A DNA stretch of 64,000 nt from Nemophila menziesii (Eukaryota > Streptophyta > Magnoliopsida > Boraginales > Hydrophyllaceae). A model generated the notes under the pieces. It saw only the letters and a program-made list of their open reading frames with translations. It made no database searches and had not been told where the DNA came from. The DNA lies in assembly GCA_029959085.1 (NCBI GenBank), contig JARWIR010000023.1:9933860-9997859 (forward strand), read 5' to 3'. Made by a program: the position numbers and the translations under genes. This document shows, in pieces, positions 37,271-49,379 of the stretch (positions within the stretch are counted from its first letter, which is position 1; the number at the start of each line of letters is the position of its first letter).

Positions 37271-39880
37271 CCTATATTCTATTAATAACAATGTCCCTAT
37301 TATAGCCCATCTAAATAGGATACAAACCATCCACAATTACATCATTTATTAAAATTAATTTGTCTATAAAATATGAGAATCGAAACAGCTTGTTTAATAC
37401 CCAATGGTGGAAATATGCCTCCTCTAATTCCCCTATGAATGCACTAGATTTGTCCTTAATATGAAGTGTATTTTGAATATAGTATACCCATGATGTTATT
37501 GAAGGGGTGTGTTAGTTTTCCAAATTTTGAGAATGACATGAATATGTTATATAATACTTGTGTTGCATGTTATTCTAAATACGTTAATACTTTTTTCATT
37601 TTTAATTATCAGCCTAGATTGATTAGGAAGGATCACATCATTGGTCACATTACTTTGAATAATTAATTTTTCTTTAAGCATTCGATATAATATAGTCACA
37701 ATTACCCTTTTGTTGGTAAATACATGCCAAGAAGAAAAATCCATTAATTTTGTTTGCTTGACAAAAAATTTAGTGTATTGTAAGCAAATCCAATCAAATA
37801 AGATTGAATCTGTGATTGTTCGCAAAGGTACAAGTGTAGGTCTTTAGTGAAGGTATGATGTATAAATGTAAGCTTCATATACATCTAAGATGAGTGAATA
37901 AACATCACGATGTGTGTATAGTAGAGAAAAGTATGCAAACATTATCAAAGTTGGGTTGTGTGGATCTCGTGATTTCTCGAAAAAACCTTGAATTCCGAAG
38001 TTGATTTACCAATACAAGAAAATTTAACACAAGGATTTATATTTTTATCACACATTTATAATGGAAAATCATACCACCACGAGTATCGAGCCTTTCTGGT
38101 TACCAATATAAACTATCAAAGTAACAAACTTATGAAATAATCAACATGGTCAAGAACACATATTTATCATTACATTTTCCCATGTCTAAAAACCAATACC
38201 AGATTTTGTAGACACAAGTAAACACGCTACCTTAGTAGCCCAATAGCTTATCCATCTTGTATTGGAAAGACTCAAATATAATCTATATGAAAAATTTTGT
38301 AGATAAATATGAAGCTTAGGCCAACCCCCTTAATATATTCTCTTTTAACGATAATAATTTCTGATAAATACAATGATATTTCTAAACCATATTTTATTCA
38401 TCGGGAAACCTTCATTGACATGGAAATATACTACCCTAAGATTTATGAACTCTAATTTATTAATTGAGAAACCTTTACTGACAAGGAAATATATTTTATA
38501 GGATTCCTTTTTTGAATTGAAAGCATCATTATTATTGTAAAATTCAAACCCTATGCACTTGATTAAAAAATTGTCTATTAGAACGTTCGACTACACATGT
38601 TCATTTTTTACTATAAAGGCTCTATTATTGAAAACCTTACATTCAATAAACCCTAGATAATTATATCTAATAACAATCACATCGATCTCCTACAGCAGTC
38701 TATTACTATAGTAAAAATCAAACATTCCCAGTTAAATACCTAATCATTAAGTGTTTAAAAGAACCTACCTATCAAAGTGATTGCATCATCTTACCAAGCA
38801 TTTCTAATTCTTGATCTCCATAGTAAATAACAAGTATAGGAGAAAATAACTCATACTATGAGATCTATAAAGACGATTTTGGTTTATATGGAAATAAAAA
38901 ATGCTAGTTACATCATATATTTTAATTATAAATAAATAATTGTGTGGTTCATTATATCTCATTTGTGACAAATTTAATCTCATATTTTTAGGTTTTAACT
39001 TTTTTCTCCATTGTCTTTCTTATTTTGATAAATTTCACCTCTATTTTTCAATATAAATATTCTCTTCCAAAATCTTCTAATTTTGTGATATAAATCTTCA
39101 AAGTAATAAAAGTTTATATTTATGTTCTTCATAATTAGGGTTATTTTTTCAAGAAAACTGTATTCTTTTTGTGTGGGATGTGTGCGTGTATTAATGTCCA
39201 TATGTATCCAATTATATAGAAAAAGGGTTATGCGTATGTTACAAAAATTTATCTTTATTGATTGTAATTGATATTCTTCATGATATACAGATAGGTGAAC
39301 TGTTGGTGTAGTAGAGATTTTGTGTGCGTAATTATAAAAGAATATCAGTTTTTGATGTATATCTATCACCGCATGACTTTTCTTATTGAATAAACACATA
39401 TTTTGAAAAAATAATTTATTTTGAAAAAATAAATATTAGACTGTGGATATAAAACCTATATACTTAGATAGACATATACAGCAATTAAAAAATGAACAAT
39501 AAGGTATATACACACTACTAAATGATCCACCAAATATACATATGACAAGTTTTACAATACCAAAAGATGATTGAAAAGGATATTCAATCTAAAAAATAAG
39601 TGAAATTTAATCACAAATTATTTCTCATGTAACCTAGATCAAAATTGTTTTTAAATATTATTATTTTCATCTTAAATCACCTCAACTATTTTGAAATATA
39701 AATAGTATATCTTGTTACAAGTTATTATAATCCTTTTATTAACTTCTTCTCGTTCCTATCATTCTAAAAGCAAGTTACAAAAAAGAGCAACTCAAAATTG
39801 ATTACCTCACAAAATTATCTAATCATTCATATGGATGAAAAAGTAATAGATATGCAATTCAAGAATCAACTACAAATCTC
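37271..39880. other. AT-rich unique spacer
   Basis: About 2.6 kb with no recognisable domain on either strand and no second copy in the window that I can see. It probably contains older, unrecognisable transposon sequence. The longest frames (37825-37547 and 39399-38995, minus) have AT-driven composition and no motif. Confidence 0.4.
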
Positions 39881-40110
39881 ACATAGGACAAGTTTCCTCC
39901 AAAAAATATTCCTTAAAAAAATATTAGAAATGAAAATGTCTAACGATATTATTAAATCTGGAAACATGGTCATACATAAGAGGCTAAATTCTATCTCCCG
40001 AGAAGGGATAGGATGCACATCAACTTAAGCCCCACAGCAGTAAAATTGACATTTATACACAATAACAATTATTTGCGCTAAATTTTATAGCATATATCTT
40101 ATATGTGACA
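39881..40110. other. Start of block 3, RING 3' flank
   Basis: Homologous to 12250-12480 and 26550-26780 (shared AGAAGGGATAGGATGCAC-like segment near 40003). The homology breaks off at about 40110. Confidence 0.5.
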
Positions 40111-40715
40111 AACATAAACAGTTTCCCATAATTAATGAAACTAGGAGTGCTACAAGTATCATGGATGTAAAGACAATACCTCCAATTGGATTGACAAAGT
40201 CAAGTGGATTACGTTGTGAAGTAAAAGATATAACCTCAAACACTTGGTCTTTATCGTAAGCTTCCAAAGTTTTCTCTATAACATCTGGTATACTCGGATC
40301 AAAAAACTTCACCAAACTCAACTTGAGAAGTTTGATGTTGTACTTCATCAAATTCGAAGGGATGTCCAAGCCAAGCTATGGTTCAATTGCTCTTTTAAAC
40401 CGTCAATCCCAACCAAATTATCCCTCGAAACCGGGGACTCCAAGGAGTAACACAGCAACACCAACGAAATTAATTATTCTGCAGCTTAGCAGTTTAGCCG
40501 GCTTGAAAATCTTATATATCACTTGCCAAAATTATAAAATTTTGCACATTAGTCCCTAGAAATTCTAAAGTAATAGTTTTTTACACCTAAATTTCTAGTT
40601 TTTTTATTTTCTTTCTAGATATTTTGGAAAAACTTGAAGATGACTTTGTCATTCTTTAAACATTGTAACTAGGTAATATTTGAGCAAGAAAATTTACTTA
40701 CCCGTTTAAAAGAAA
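40111..40715 (-). other. Block-3-specific insert with unrecognised reading frame
   Basis: This segment interrupts the RING 3' flank that is continuous in blocks 1 and 2. The minus strand has a frame (40369-40085) whose protein includes KFFDPSIPDVIEKTLEAYDK, then FTSQRNPLDFVNPIGG, then a likely membrane helix (VFTSMILVALLVSLIMG). Its composition is less AT-driven than neighbouring chance frames. I do not recognise the family. It may be a captured exon of a host gene or part of an unknown transposon. No terminal repeats are evident. Confidence 0.35.
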
Positions 40716-41033
40716 AAACAATGAACAACTAACATTAACAAGAACTCTTAGCATATTCCACAGCTCTTGTTAGTTAACTCAAAAAAGTAGCATAGGTATA
40801 TAATATAATATATCCTACACAAAGATAATATTTGTCATAACACCTATTTTCAATTTCCCACAAAAACCTCCTCTATAATCCAACAATACCATTATAACTT
40901 TCCATTCTCTCTTCTTGGATAGAAGCATTCCACGCCATTACTAACTGACCAATCCTATTACTCACAAAAAGAACTCATTTAGTAACAAATAGTATGACAG
41001 AAAAATATATGGGAAAGTGAGATGTATCTTAAA
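40716..41033. other. RING 3' flank, block 3 (continued)
   Basis: Homologous to 12545-12863 and 26890-27209. No gene. Confidence 0.4.
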
Positions 41034-42136
41034 TTATGTAGCAATAGGAAGGTAACCCCTAATAACCCTCCTCATAGTAATCCTTTTCCTAGAAGTAGGA
41101 CATTTGTTTTGAACAGCTATAGAAGCTTTGATATAACCCTTACAGAAAATGTGACCACATTTGGTTGAAACAACATCAACAAATGGGCTCATGCAAACTG
41201 GACAGTTAAAAGTAGGCTCCCTCACTGGTGGTGGAGGTGGTGGTGCCACACTCTGAACAACATTCTATCTCTATCATTAAATATAAAAATATGATTGGAA
41301 TATATATATATAGAGAAGATGTGAATTATAAAATATAACAGATTAATTAATTACCATAGAGATGCGACTTCCACTGCCCTCCAGGTTAATGCAGGTTAAT
41401 GCACAGATCACTATTGACAATTGTTTGATTTGGAGAAGCTCTTCGACGCTTAGAACGAGTATTAGCAATAACACAAGAAGAAGGACGTTCTGCAAAAAAA
41501 AGTATGTATACATATTTGAAAAGAACCCTCGAAATACATATAAACGTAAAAAAATTACTTACCAGCATCATCCATAACCACAATAGCTCTTTCACTGTTC
41601 CTTCTGGTTTTCATCTGTCACAAAATGAAAATATACACTATTATTAGTTTCAGTAAAAGTATACAAGACACTTAAACACACAAGGAAAGAAAAAAAAATA
41701 CTTCTTCAAATGCCCTGTGAGAAGAGATGAGTACTTCATAATTAAATGTGTGAACGTCAATAGGGGTAGGTGGTTGTATACTATTACTAGTACTTCCTTT
41801 GAACAATGGATAAAAATAGATGAAGTGGACTATATGATAAGCTTGAAGTACCCACACGTTCCTGATTTCCTTGAAAAATGGGTAAATGTAGCTGAAGTGG
41901 ACAATGGGATAAGCTTGAAGTACCCTCACGTCCTGATTTCCTTGATCAACGGGTGAAGGTAGATTAACTTGATCAATGGGTGAAGGTAGATGAACTGGAC
42001 TATGGAATATTCTTGTGCTGTACTCAGGTTCCTGATTTCTGACAAATAATGGGCCAATATTGAGATAAATACTTATAGAAGCTGGCCCCCTCCTATGAAC
42101 TCTTGCATACCTCAAAGAACTAGCTCTAGTCTAGAT
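41034..42136 (-). pseudogene. RNF4-like RING E3 ligase, copy 3
   Basis: The most damaged copy. In the RING two zinc ligands are lost (KGYI for KGCI, CPTS for CPTC). In exon 3 a duplicated CATTAACCTG (near 41390) shifts the frame. Exon 1 is frameshifted and carries three rather than two copies of the segment containing AAGCTTATCCCATTGTCCA. The start codon region is cut by a MITE at 42137. All four exons are still recognisable in the same order and spacing as copies 1 and 2. It is clearly dead. Confidence 0.8.
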
Positions 42137-42389
42137 CACTACAAGAAAGGCTATCTTTAGCGGCAAAAAAATTTATTGTTAAAAGTCTAAACTTTGTAGT
42201 TATTTGTTCCCCGCAATAAGTTCGTCTCTAAAGACACATTTTATAGCAAATTATTTTTTTGCTCTCTATTGACTTTATCTTTAGCGGGCCGCTAATTAAA
42301 GGCCATTTTGGTGTTTAAAAATATCATTAGAGGCTAGTATAATGTTTCCGGAATATATATTGTCTCTAATGATACAATATGTTATAGTG
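42137..42389. mobile_element. CACTA-type MITE in RING copy 3 exon 1
   Basis: Starts CACTACAAGAAAGGCTATC and ends TTATAGTG, with internal TTTAGCGGC motifs as in 11668-11945. It lies between TCTAGTCT and TATATCAGAAAC, which are nearly contiguous in copies 1 and 2 at the start codon. The flanking triplets are GAT and GGT, so the target duplication has probably mutated. 253 bp. Confidence 0.8.
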
Positions 42390-42574
42390 GGTTCTTATAT
42401 CAGAAACAAAAAACCCTCCCCTCTTCAACTAATTCACATTTATAAAACCAAACAAAAATCCCAATCAGCCTTATATACTTACACGTACCATTAGACAAAA
42501 AAGATAAAAAAAAACAATAAAAAGACTAAAATCATTCTAATTATCGAAAAATGGTTGTAAGCAATGGTGCCATT
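42390..42574. other. 5' flank of RING copy 3
   Basis: Same segment as 13829-14009 and 28164-28339. No gene. Confidence 0.3.
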
Positions 42575-43643
42575 GAAATTGAGTATACAGCTAAGTAAGC
42601 AAATTCAAACGAACAATTTAAGTTTGATCTAAAAGCAATGAAATGGATAATTAAATATATATTTATCATCAAACGTGATAGTAAAAATTATAGGTTAAAA
42701 CTCCTAAGATTAAGTTTCGCAACTGCAAAATGATAAAAAATTGAAACTTTTTAAAGGGCAACATCTAGTGAATAATAATTTAGGCAATCACATTCGTGAA
42801 ATAGATCAAAAAATTGGGATTTTAAAATTCAATTTTTATAACCTAACCGCTTAATTATTCAAAAAGAATAGATTGTCCAACAATGCTTCAATTAAAATTG
42901 TAAAGCCAAACAATTATTGAATATGATCTACTTTGTTCCTAAATAGTGACTGTTAAATATTTAGGTCAATCTATAGTTGAAAAATTTATAAAAAAGGTTT
43001 AAATTCATTCAACTTATATAAAGATATGAATAATTTTCCCAATTCAATTAAAATTAATTTCCAAATAACAAAAAATATCAATAAAGTATTCAAGGTTCTT
43101 ATGTAATTATAAATTCAATCTAAGTGAATTTAGTGCATAACTAAAGAAATGAAACTAAATAGTAAAAAGATTAGAAACTCATACAAGACAAGAAACAAAT
43201 GTTAATTACCCTAATGATATAATGATAGAGGTGGAATGGTGTAGATGTGGGGTATTAGGGTTTTAACTTTTATTTTTTGTTCTTCCAAGTGCTTTTGTCT
43301 CCTCTGCTACAACTTTAATAACTTCTTCAATTCAACTCCAAATCACGATCAGTTAGTTCTACTCTCTCCTAAACCTAAGTAATATATAGAAACCAAAGGT
43401 ATCCTCCAGACTCTTCATCAATTGCAAGTGATGATACCAAAAAGTCAATTTTTAAATTTGGTTGCCAACTACTTTCAAGAAATGAGATTACGCATAGATG
43501 GTCTTAAAAGTAACAATTTTCTAAAACTAGACAAGAAATGAGAAACAATCAAAATATAGGGAATAATCACTCACATAAGTACAATATAACCCCAAAATGA
43601 TGTCTCATGACTAGATTAATCTATCACATAAATGGAGACATCC
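42575..43643 (-). mobile_element. LTR of non-autonomous gypsy relic, block 3
   Basis: Relative of 19827-21136 and 28340-29531 with a deletion near 43300. The right end is the hairpin 43598-43643 (TGATGTCTCA and GGAGACATCC). The left border is approximate. Confidence 0.65.
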
Positions 43644-44818
43644 AGTTGCGTAACTCAAAAAGTTTTCGTTTTGACAAAATAATAGATAAGAACTAAACTA
43701 GGAAAGTCTATATCAACTAGGTCAAGTAAGAATTGAGAGAAGAATGTAAAGAATGATCCAAAACAACTATCTAAAAAGTTTCGTGTATTAATATTTAAAA
43801 TCTAGATTATACATATAGATATTATACAAACAATCAATACGCTATAATTCAAAGATTAGATTAATCTCGCAATGCAAGAAAGGTACATTTTTTGCCTAGT
43901 CCTATATATGGTGGACATAGATTGTTCCTCGATCCAATCATAGTATCCAATGGTCCAATCAAGTACTCTCTACTAGCTCAATCGTTTTTAGATCACATAG
44001 TTATGAATCAAAAGGTCTTTACGACTGTAATGTTGGCTTAGGGATGGAAAGATCGTATATTTGTACAATGTGAATCAAGCTTTTGGCTTTCTCATCACTA
44101 AATTTCAACGAAACTCCATAGAGATTGAGTTTATACTCAAAGATGTTCTCATGCAACCCCTTAGATTTGCTTAATAAGCATCCCCAATAAACCTGATACA
44201 ATTCCTAATGATTTCATAAGATTTCCACCTCGTAGGTTATTTTCTTTCAATTCTTTCATTTGCATTCAATATTTTGTAAGTTCGCCATGCCACTCTTTAA
44301 TATGTGAGATGTCATGCTATTTATTTTCTCATTTCTTCTATTCAGTTTTTATATACCCCAACAAAGGGTTGCAATAAAAGACACCTTACCAATATGGTGC
44401 AACCATATATAAGCTAAAAAACCACCCTGTGTGTTTCCCATAATAGTACCTATCACCCTAAACTCAAGATCTTAAGACTACTGTCTTAGTCATAATGAAA
44501 ATTCCAATAATCTAAAAAGTATGGCTTGTAATGTGGCTACAAATAGAAGGATTATAGGCTATAAGGAGATAAGAATGATATATGAATTAATATTTGGTTA
44601 GCAAGCTATAAGGAAACATGGGGCTTATTAAAATAATGCCTTAATCAATTTCCTAACTACGCAATTTAATTGCTTTTTTAACTTTAGCACATTCATTAAA
44701 TGGTTCTTCAACTAGCTCGGATCTCACGTTCTACAAACCACTTATTCTCCTAAGTTCAAACTTACTTTTACATCATTTCTTACCAATCCTTTCTATAATT
44801 TTATTTTGTCTTTTCATA
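43644..44818 (-). mobile_element. Gypsy 3'-UTR region, block 3 (left part)
   Basis: Matches 14646-15338, interrupted at 44818 by the Helitron and continued at 47779. A polypurine-like motif lies near 44455. Confidence 0.6.
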
Positions 44819-44990
44819 TCTATATAATAAAGCAGAATGAAAACTAATTTACCCTATTTATCCTCAAACTTCCCCGTTAGTCTCATAATCCCCCCATTTA
44901 GCTCATAATCCCCCCGTTCTTCTCATTCTCTCATTTATTATATACACATACACATGACTCAAATATATATACATTATTATATACACATGA

Positions 44991-45148
44991 AAATAATCAA
45001 TAATATATAATCCACTTAACCTTCATATAAATAAAATTATAGCAATTCATATTATTTTTTATAAAAATAAAATAATTAATAATATATAATCCACTTAACC
45101 TTCATATAAATAAAATTATAAGAATTCATATTATTTTTCATATAAATA
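44991..45148. repeat. 79-bp tandem duplication inside Helitron
   Basis: Two copies with shared TAATATATAATCCACTTAAC at 45001 and 45080. Confidence 0.8.
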
Positions 45149-45422
45149 AAGTTTATTCCTTTTTATTAAATTTACAAAGTACTAAAAAAACTTTAAAAAA
45201 AATTAAAATTTATTATACAAAAAATCTAACTAGATACAATATAAAATTAAAAAAAATCACTTTACATTACAATATATAATTTTTTTTTATCGTCAAAACA
45301 TGTATAATTTTTACAGAAATCATTTCAACTTTATAAAAATATATTTTCAAGACAAGAAATATATCGGTTCAGCCAATAAAAATTATAGAATACTATAAAG
45401 TCAAGATGGAATTCATAGAATA

Positions 45423-45426
<4 letters not shown>

Positions 45427-45464
<38 letters not shown>
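45427..45464. repeat. (AT)n microsatellite
   Basis: About 19 uninterrupted AT units inside the Helitron. Confidence 0.9.
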
Positions 45465-45467
<3 letters not shown>

Positions 45468-45724
45468 TATCATATAAAAAATTAAAATTAATAAACACTT
45501 AAAGGATAATTAAGAATTGAAATTATTTGATAATTGACCATAATCTATATAATAAAATACTTTTTTAAACGGGTTGGGCCCTCAACAAAAAAGATGAGCA
45601 TGATCGTTTTTGGTCCCTTAATTTATTTCTTCACATTAATTGCATCAATTTTTTTCTAATAAAAACTTAACTGTCCCTTATCCCACTCCATTAGACATCT
45701 AAAAGTTCCGTATTTGGTCCAAGC

Positions 45725-47370
45725 TGACCGCAAACCTTTAACCTTAACCCAAATTCTTAACCATAACCTAAACCTTAACCTCAAACTCAACCTCAACCTT
45801 TGAATTAAACTTAACATCAACCTCTAACTTAAATTTAACCTTAACATTAACCTTAAACTTAACCTTAACCTTCTCCTTAACCCTAGGCCTGGCCCTAGCC
45901 CTCGACCTATCCTTAGACTTAGCGTAAGCCTTAGTCTTAGTCTTAACCTTAGCCTTGGCCTTACCTTTAGCCTTATCCTTATCCTTAGCATTAGCCATAC
46001 TCTTTGTCTTAGCCTTAGCCTTAGTCTTAGCCTTAGCCTTAGCCTTAGCCTTAACCTTAGCCTTAGCCTTAGCCTTAGCCTTAGCCTTAGCATTAAACTT
46101 ATACCTAGCCTTAGTCTTAGACTTAACCATAACCATAAACTTAACATTAACCTTAAACTTAACCCTTAACTCCTTAACCCCTTAACCTTAACCTTAACCT
46201 CAACCTCAACTTTTTAACTAATAACCTTAACCATATCCTTAACCCTAACCTAACATTAACGTTGAACTTAACCTTAAACTTAAACTTAAACATAAACTTC
46301 GACTTACACTTAAACTTAAACTTAAACATAAAATTAAAATTAACCTTATTGTTAACGTTAACCTTACCCTCACCCTTAACCTTAACAATGATATTACCCT
46401 CAACTTTAACCTTAAACTTAAACATAACCTTAGATATTACACCTTAAACCTACACCTTAAACTTTAAACCATAAACCTTAATCTTCACCTTCACCTTAAC
46501 CTTAACCTTAACTTTAAATTTAAACCTTAAAAATTTACCTTAAAATTAACCTTAACCTTAAACCTTAAACCTTGAACCTCAAACCTTAACCTTTACCTTA
46601 ACCTTAAACCTTAAATCTTAAATTTAACTTTCACCTTCACATTCATCTTTACTTTTTTAACCTTTATCTTAACCTTAAAGTTACAACTTAACTTTAACCT
46701 TAATTATAAAATTAATCTTAAATTGAACCATGAACCTTAAAGCTTAAACCTTAAACCTTAAACCTTAAACCTTAACCTTAACTTTAACCATAATCTTAAT
46801 ATTTAACGTTAAACATTATACCTTAAACCTTAAACCTTAAACCTTAAATCTTACAATTTAAACCTTAACCTTAAATCTTAAACCTTAACCTCAACCTTAA
46901 CCTTAACCTTAAACAATAACTATAACCTTCACCTTCTCTTAAATTTTATAACCACTATCTTAACTTTAAAGTTACAACTTAACCTTAACCTAAATGTTAA
47001 AACTTAACTTTTACCTTGAACCTTAGACCTTAAATCTTAAACCTTAAACCTAAACCTAAACCTTAACTTTAACCATAACCTTAACCTTAACATATAACCT
47101 TAAACACTACCTTAAATTTTACCTTTAACCTTAACCCTAACCTTTATCTTAACCTTAACCAAATAAATATTTATAGCGTTAATATTCGACCTTAAACCTT
47201 ATATCTTATTAAACCTTAACCTTGAGCCTTAAAATGTACATCTTAAACCTTAAATCTAACCATAACTTTAAAATTAACCTTAACCTTGACCTAAACCTTA
47301 ACCTTAACCATAACCTTAACCTTATTCTTAAACTTAACCTTAACCTTAATCTTAACCTTGACTTTCACCT
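45725..47370. repeat. Drifting TTAACC/TTAGCC hexamer array
   Basis: About 1.6 kb of short repeats with CCTTA on the plus strand. TTAGCC units dominate about 45890-46095, where runs are nearly perfect. TTAACC units and 7-bp TTAAACC units form the flanks, with increasing mutation to the right. Long open frames here (Lys-Ala repeats and Leu-rich repeats) result from the periodicity and are not genes. The units resemble plant telomere repeat (CCCTAAA) only loosely. Confidence 0.9.
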
Positions 47371-47380
47371 ATCAAACCTA

Positions 47381-47391
47381 GGTTCGATTCC
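47381..47391 (+). promoter_or_regulatory. Isolated Pol III B-box-like motif
   Basis: GGTTCGATTCC, followed by CGTCAATGGAAAAAAAA, fits the tRNA T-arm/B-box consensus. There is no A box or tRNA fold upstream, only the hexamer array. It may be a tRNA-derived SINE remnant or chance. Confidence 0.35.
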
Positions 47392-47751
47392 CGTCAATGG
47401 AAAAAAAATCTTGAGTGTCATCAGATATATGTATGTTGACACAATGATACTTTGTAAAGTTATGAGATTTATGCACGTATATTAAAAACTCGAGATTATA
47501 TGATTCACACATTTAGATTATGATACTCTTTGATTATTTTCCTATTTTAATCTATTTATTTGTTGTTTAAATTGTACATGGATTTATGGTGCATTTGAAT
47601 TTAATAACCAATTTTTTTTTATCTCACTCTCGTATTCATTCTATCTATTATTTCGGTTTTTACATATTCAAGACAAAATATCATCATATCTTTAAACATT
47701 TTCTATGTTAAAACTGAAAGTAGACAAGTAACTCAATTTTTATGTTTTGAA

Positions 47752-47765
47752 GTGCCTTAAGGCAC
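47752..47765. repeat. Helitron 3'-terminal hairpin
   Basis: GTGCCTTAAGGCAC, a perfect palindrome 10 bp from the terminal CTAG at 47775-47778, as expected for the Helitron end signal. Confidence 0.85.
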
Positions 47766-47778
47766 GGGCTATACCTAG

Positions 47779-48307
47779 TTAATATACAAAACGTAAATAA
47801 TGACTAGTTCATAAACATATTACTTAACTATCATTAACTCGCTAAGGTTTATGCTTTTGGGGAATTTACACATTACACGCTTAATTACTTAAATATGCAC
47901 TAAGATAAATTTAAAAAATTCCCTAAACACATAGAATTGAAATGAGGGACAACGAATCCCCATACCCTCAACTCAAAAATGATTTGGTTCCCCACAACTC
48001 AAAACATACTCGATAAGGAATAAAAAAAAATTAAAAAAGTTCACAACTAACCACATATTCTACGTTTAATGAGATGAAAGGTAAGGAAAAAAGAAAATAT
48101 ACTCTCGAGGATTATTTCCTAGCATGATCATCACCCAATGTAAAGTATGGTGGATGGTTAGCTGAATCGTGATGAATATGCTCAAGGAGTGTAAATTATA
48201 TGAGCTTGATTTACTTTAATTTTCACCACACCGTATACGAAAAAAGTTTGAGCCGCTTCTATATGGTCGAATGGCTCGTTTGTCCTTTATTGCCTTGAAA
48301 TATACAC
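47779..48307 (-). mobile_element. Gypsy 3'-UTR region, block 3 (right part)
   Basis: Continues 44818 after the Helitron; matches 15339-15865. The polypurine-like ATACCCTCAACTCAAAAA lies near 47962. Confidence 0.6.
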
Positions 48308-49379
48308 TTATCTTGAACTTGGTCCCTTCTCAATCTTATTACGAGATGTCTCTACACTTGAAGAATTCTTGTCACTCGTTCTTCTAAGAATCATTTTGAT
48401 CCACTTGTCATCAATATTGGTACTCCTATTGTATGTAATCTTATCATAACCACGACTCGCATTCACTTTCCTTAATAGGCTTGTGACCATTGTTGGGTAC
48501 TTCAAATTAAACACCGACTGTGGTACAGTTGCAAAAATCATTACTGAATCATAGATCACTTGCGCTACATCTATATCCTCCTCTTGTAAAATAAAATTTT
48601 AAAAGGTAGAATTTGTTTACATATATATGTGTTCAAATATTTCCAAAGTTGCTGGTGTAAGGAAGAGGTAGCATACTCCTGTTTTGGGTAAAAGGTATTT
48701 GTAAAGCCAAGGTCCTTACACCTGTTTCTTACTTCCCTGCACCAACTCTTTACACAACACATGCTCATATATTGACAGCCACAAAAAAGCATATATATTC
48801 TTCCGTGTTTCTTGATACGTGCATGGTCCAACTAATCTCTTGATCTCTTAGGGGCTAAAAATCTCTTCAACTGTGAATGGAATCTCTTATCTCTAATTTG
48901 AACTTGACCTTTGATATCTCAGCTAAAGAGGCCGAAATATAATTTGGATACTAACTCAACACATAATCGCGATTGCTTCATCATGAACATGGTCAATCCC
49001 AACCTATCACCCAACTCTAAAAATATACAATACACACCTTCTCTAAGTATAAATTCAGATACAATCTTATGCGAAGGGGTCAATTCCAATATATTTCCTT
49101 GGAAATAGATAATAAGCGCTTAGAATCTTTTCTCATCAGGAGTATCAGAATCTAAACTTGAAGAGGTTGTGGTATTATCGGCTCCAAAATCAAAATAGCT
49201 TTCTCTTGAAGACTCAAACTCACCATCACAAGTTTTTCTCTAATCTCTTGACTCGAATTACCCTTTTTATACTTCCCCAAATTCACATGATTCTCAGTAC
49301 TCTTCCTCATTTCAACTCGTTCTTTATCTTGATTCTTTACCATATCTCGATCACTTGCTAGTGTCTTTGTTCTACTCAT
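48308..49379 (-). pseudogene. Gypsy post-integrase ORF relic, block 3
   Basis: From the ATG at 49379: a basic N-terminus (MSRTKTLASDRDMVKNQ, then REKLVMVSLSLQEKAI), then decayed sequence with FMMKQSRLCVELVS, then QEEDIDVAQVIYDSVMIFA, TVPQSVFNLKYPTMV and a C-terminus ending KGPSSR at 48308. It preserves the N-terminus best. Stops and frameshifts lie in the middle. Same family as 15866-16931. Confidence 0.55.

Larger units (their letters stand above)
44819..47778 (+). mobile_element. Non-autonomous Helitron
   Basis: Begins TCTATATAATAAAGC and ends CTAG, with the 14-bp palindrome GTGCCTTAAGGCAC ten bases before CTAG. It is inserted between A and T with no target duplication: the left flank TTTTCATA joins the right flank TTAATATACAAAA. 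Blocks 1 and 2 have the empty site near 15338 and 30865. These are the defining marks of a Helitron. No Rep/helicase coding sequence is present; the interior is AT-rich sequence, an (AT)n run, a 79-bp duplication and a 1.6-kb hexamer array. It would depend on enzymes supplied from elsewhere. Confidence 0.9.

Noticed and set aside
45768..46447. Long open frames with Lys-Ala, Arg-Leu or Leu-rich repeats, on both strands
   Set aside because: They are the direct product of a six-base repeat read in all frames; no frame has non-repeat coding sequence or conserved ends.
46740..46900. Interstitial telomere repeat marking a chromosome fusion
   Set aside because: Units are TTAAACC and TTAACC, not CCCTAAA, and the whole array lies inside a Helitron with defined ends.
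47371..47410. tRNA gene at the B-box motif
   Set aside because: No A box, no acceptor stem and only hexamer repeats upstream.
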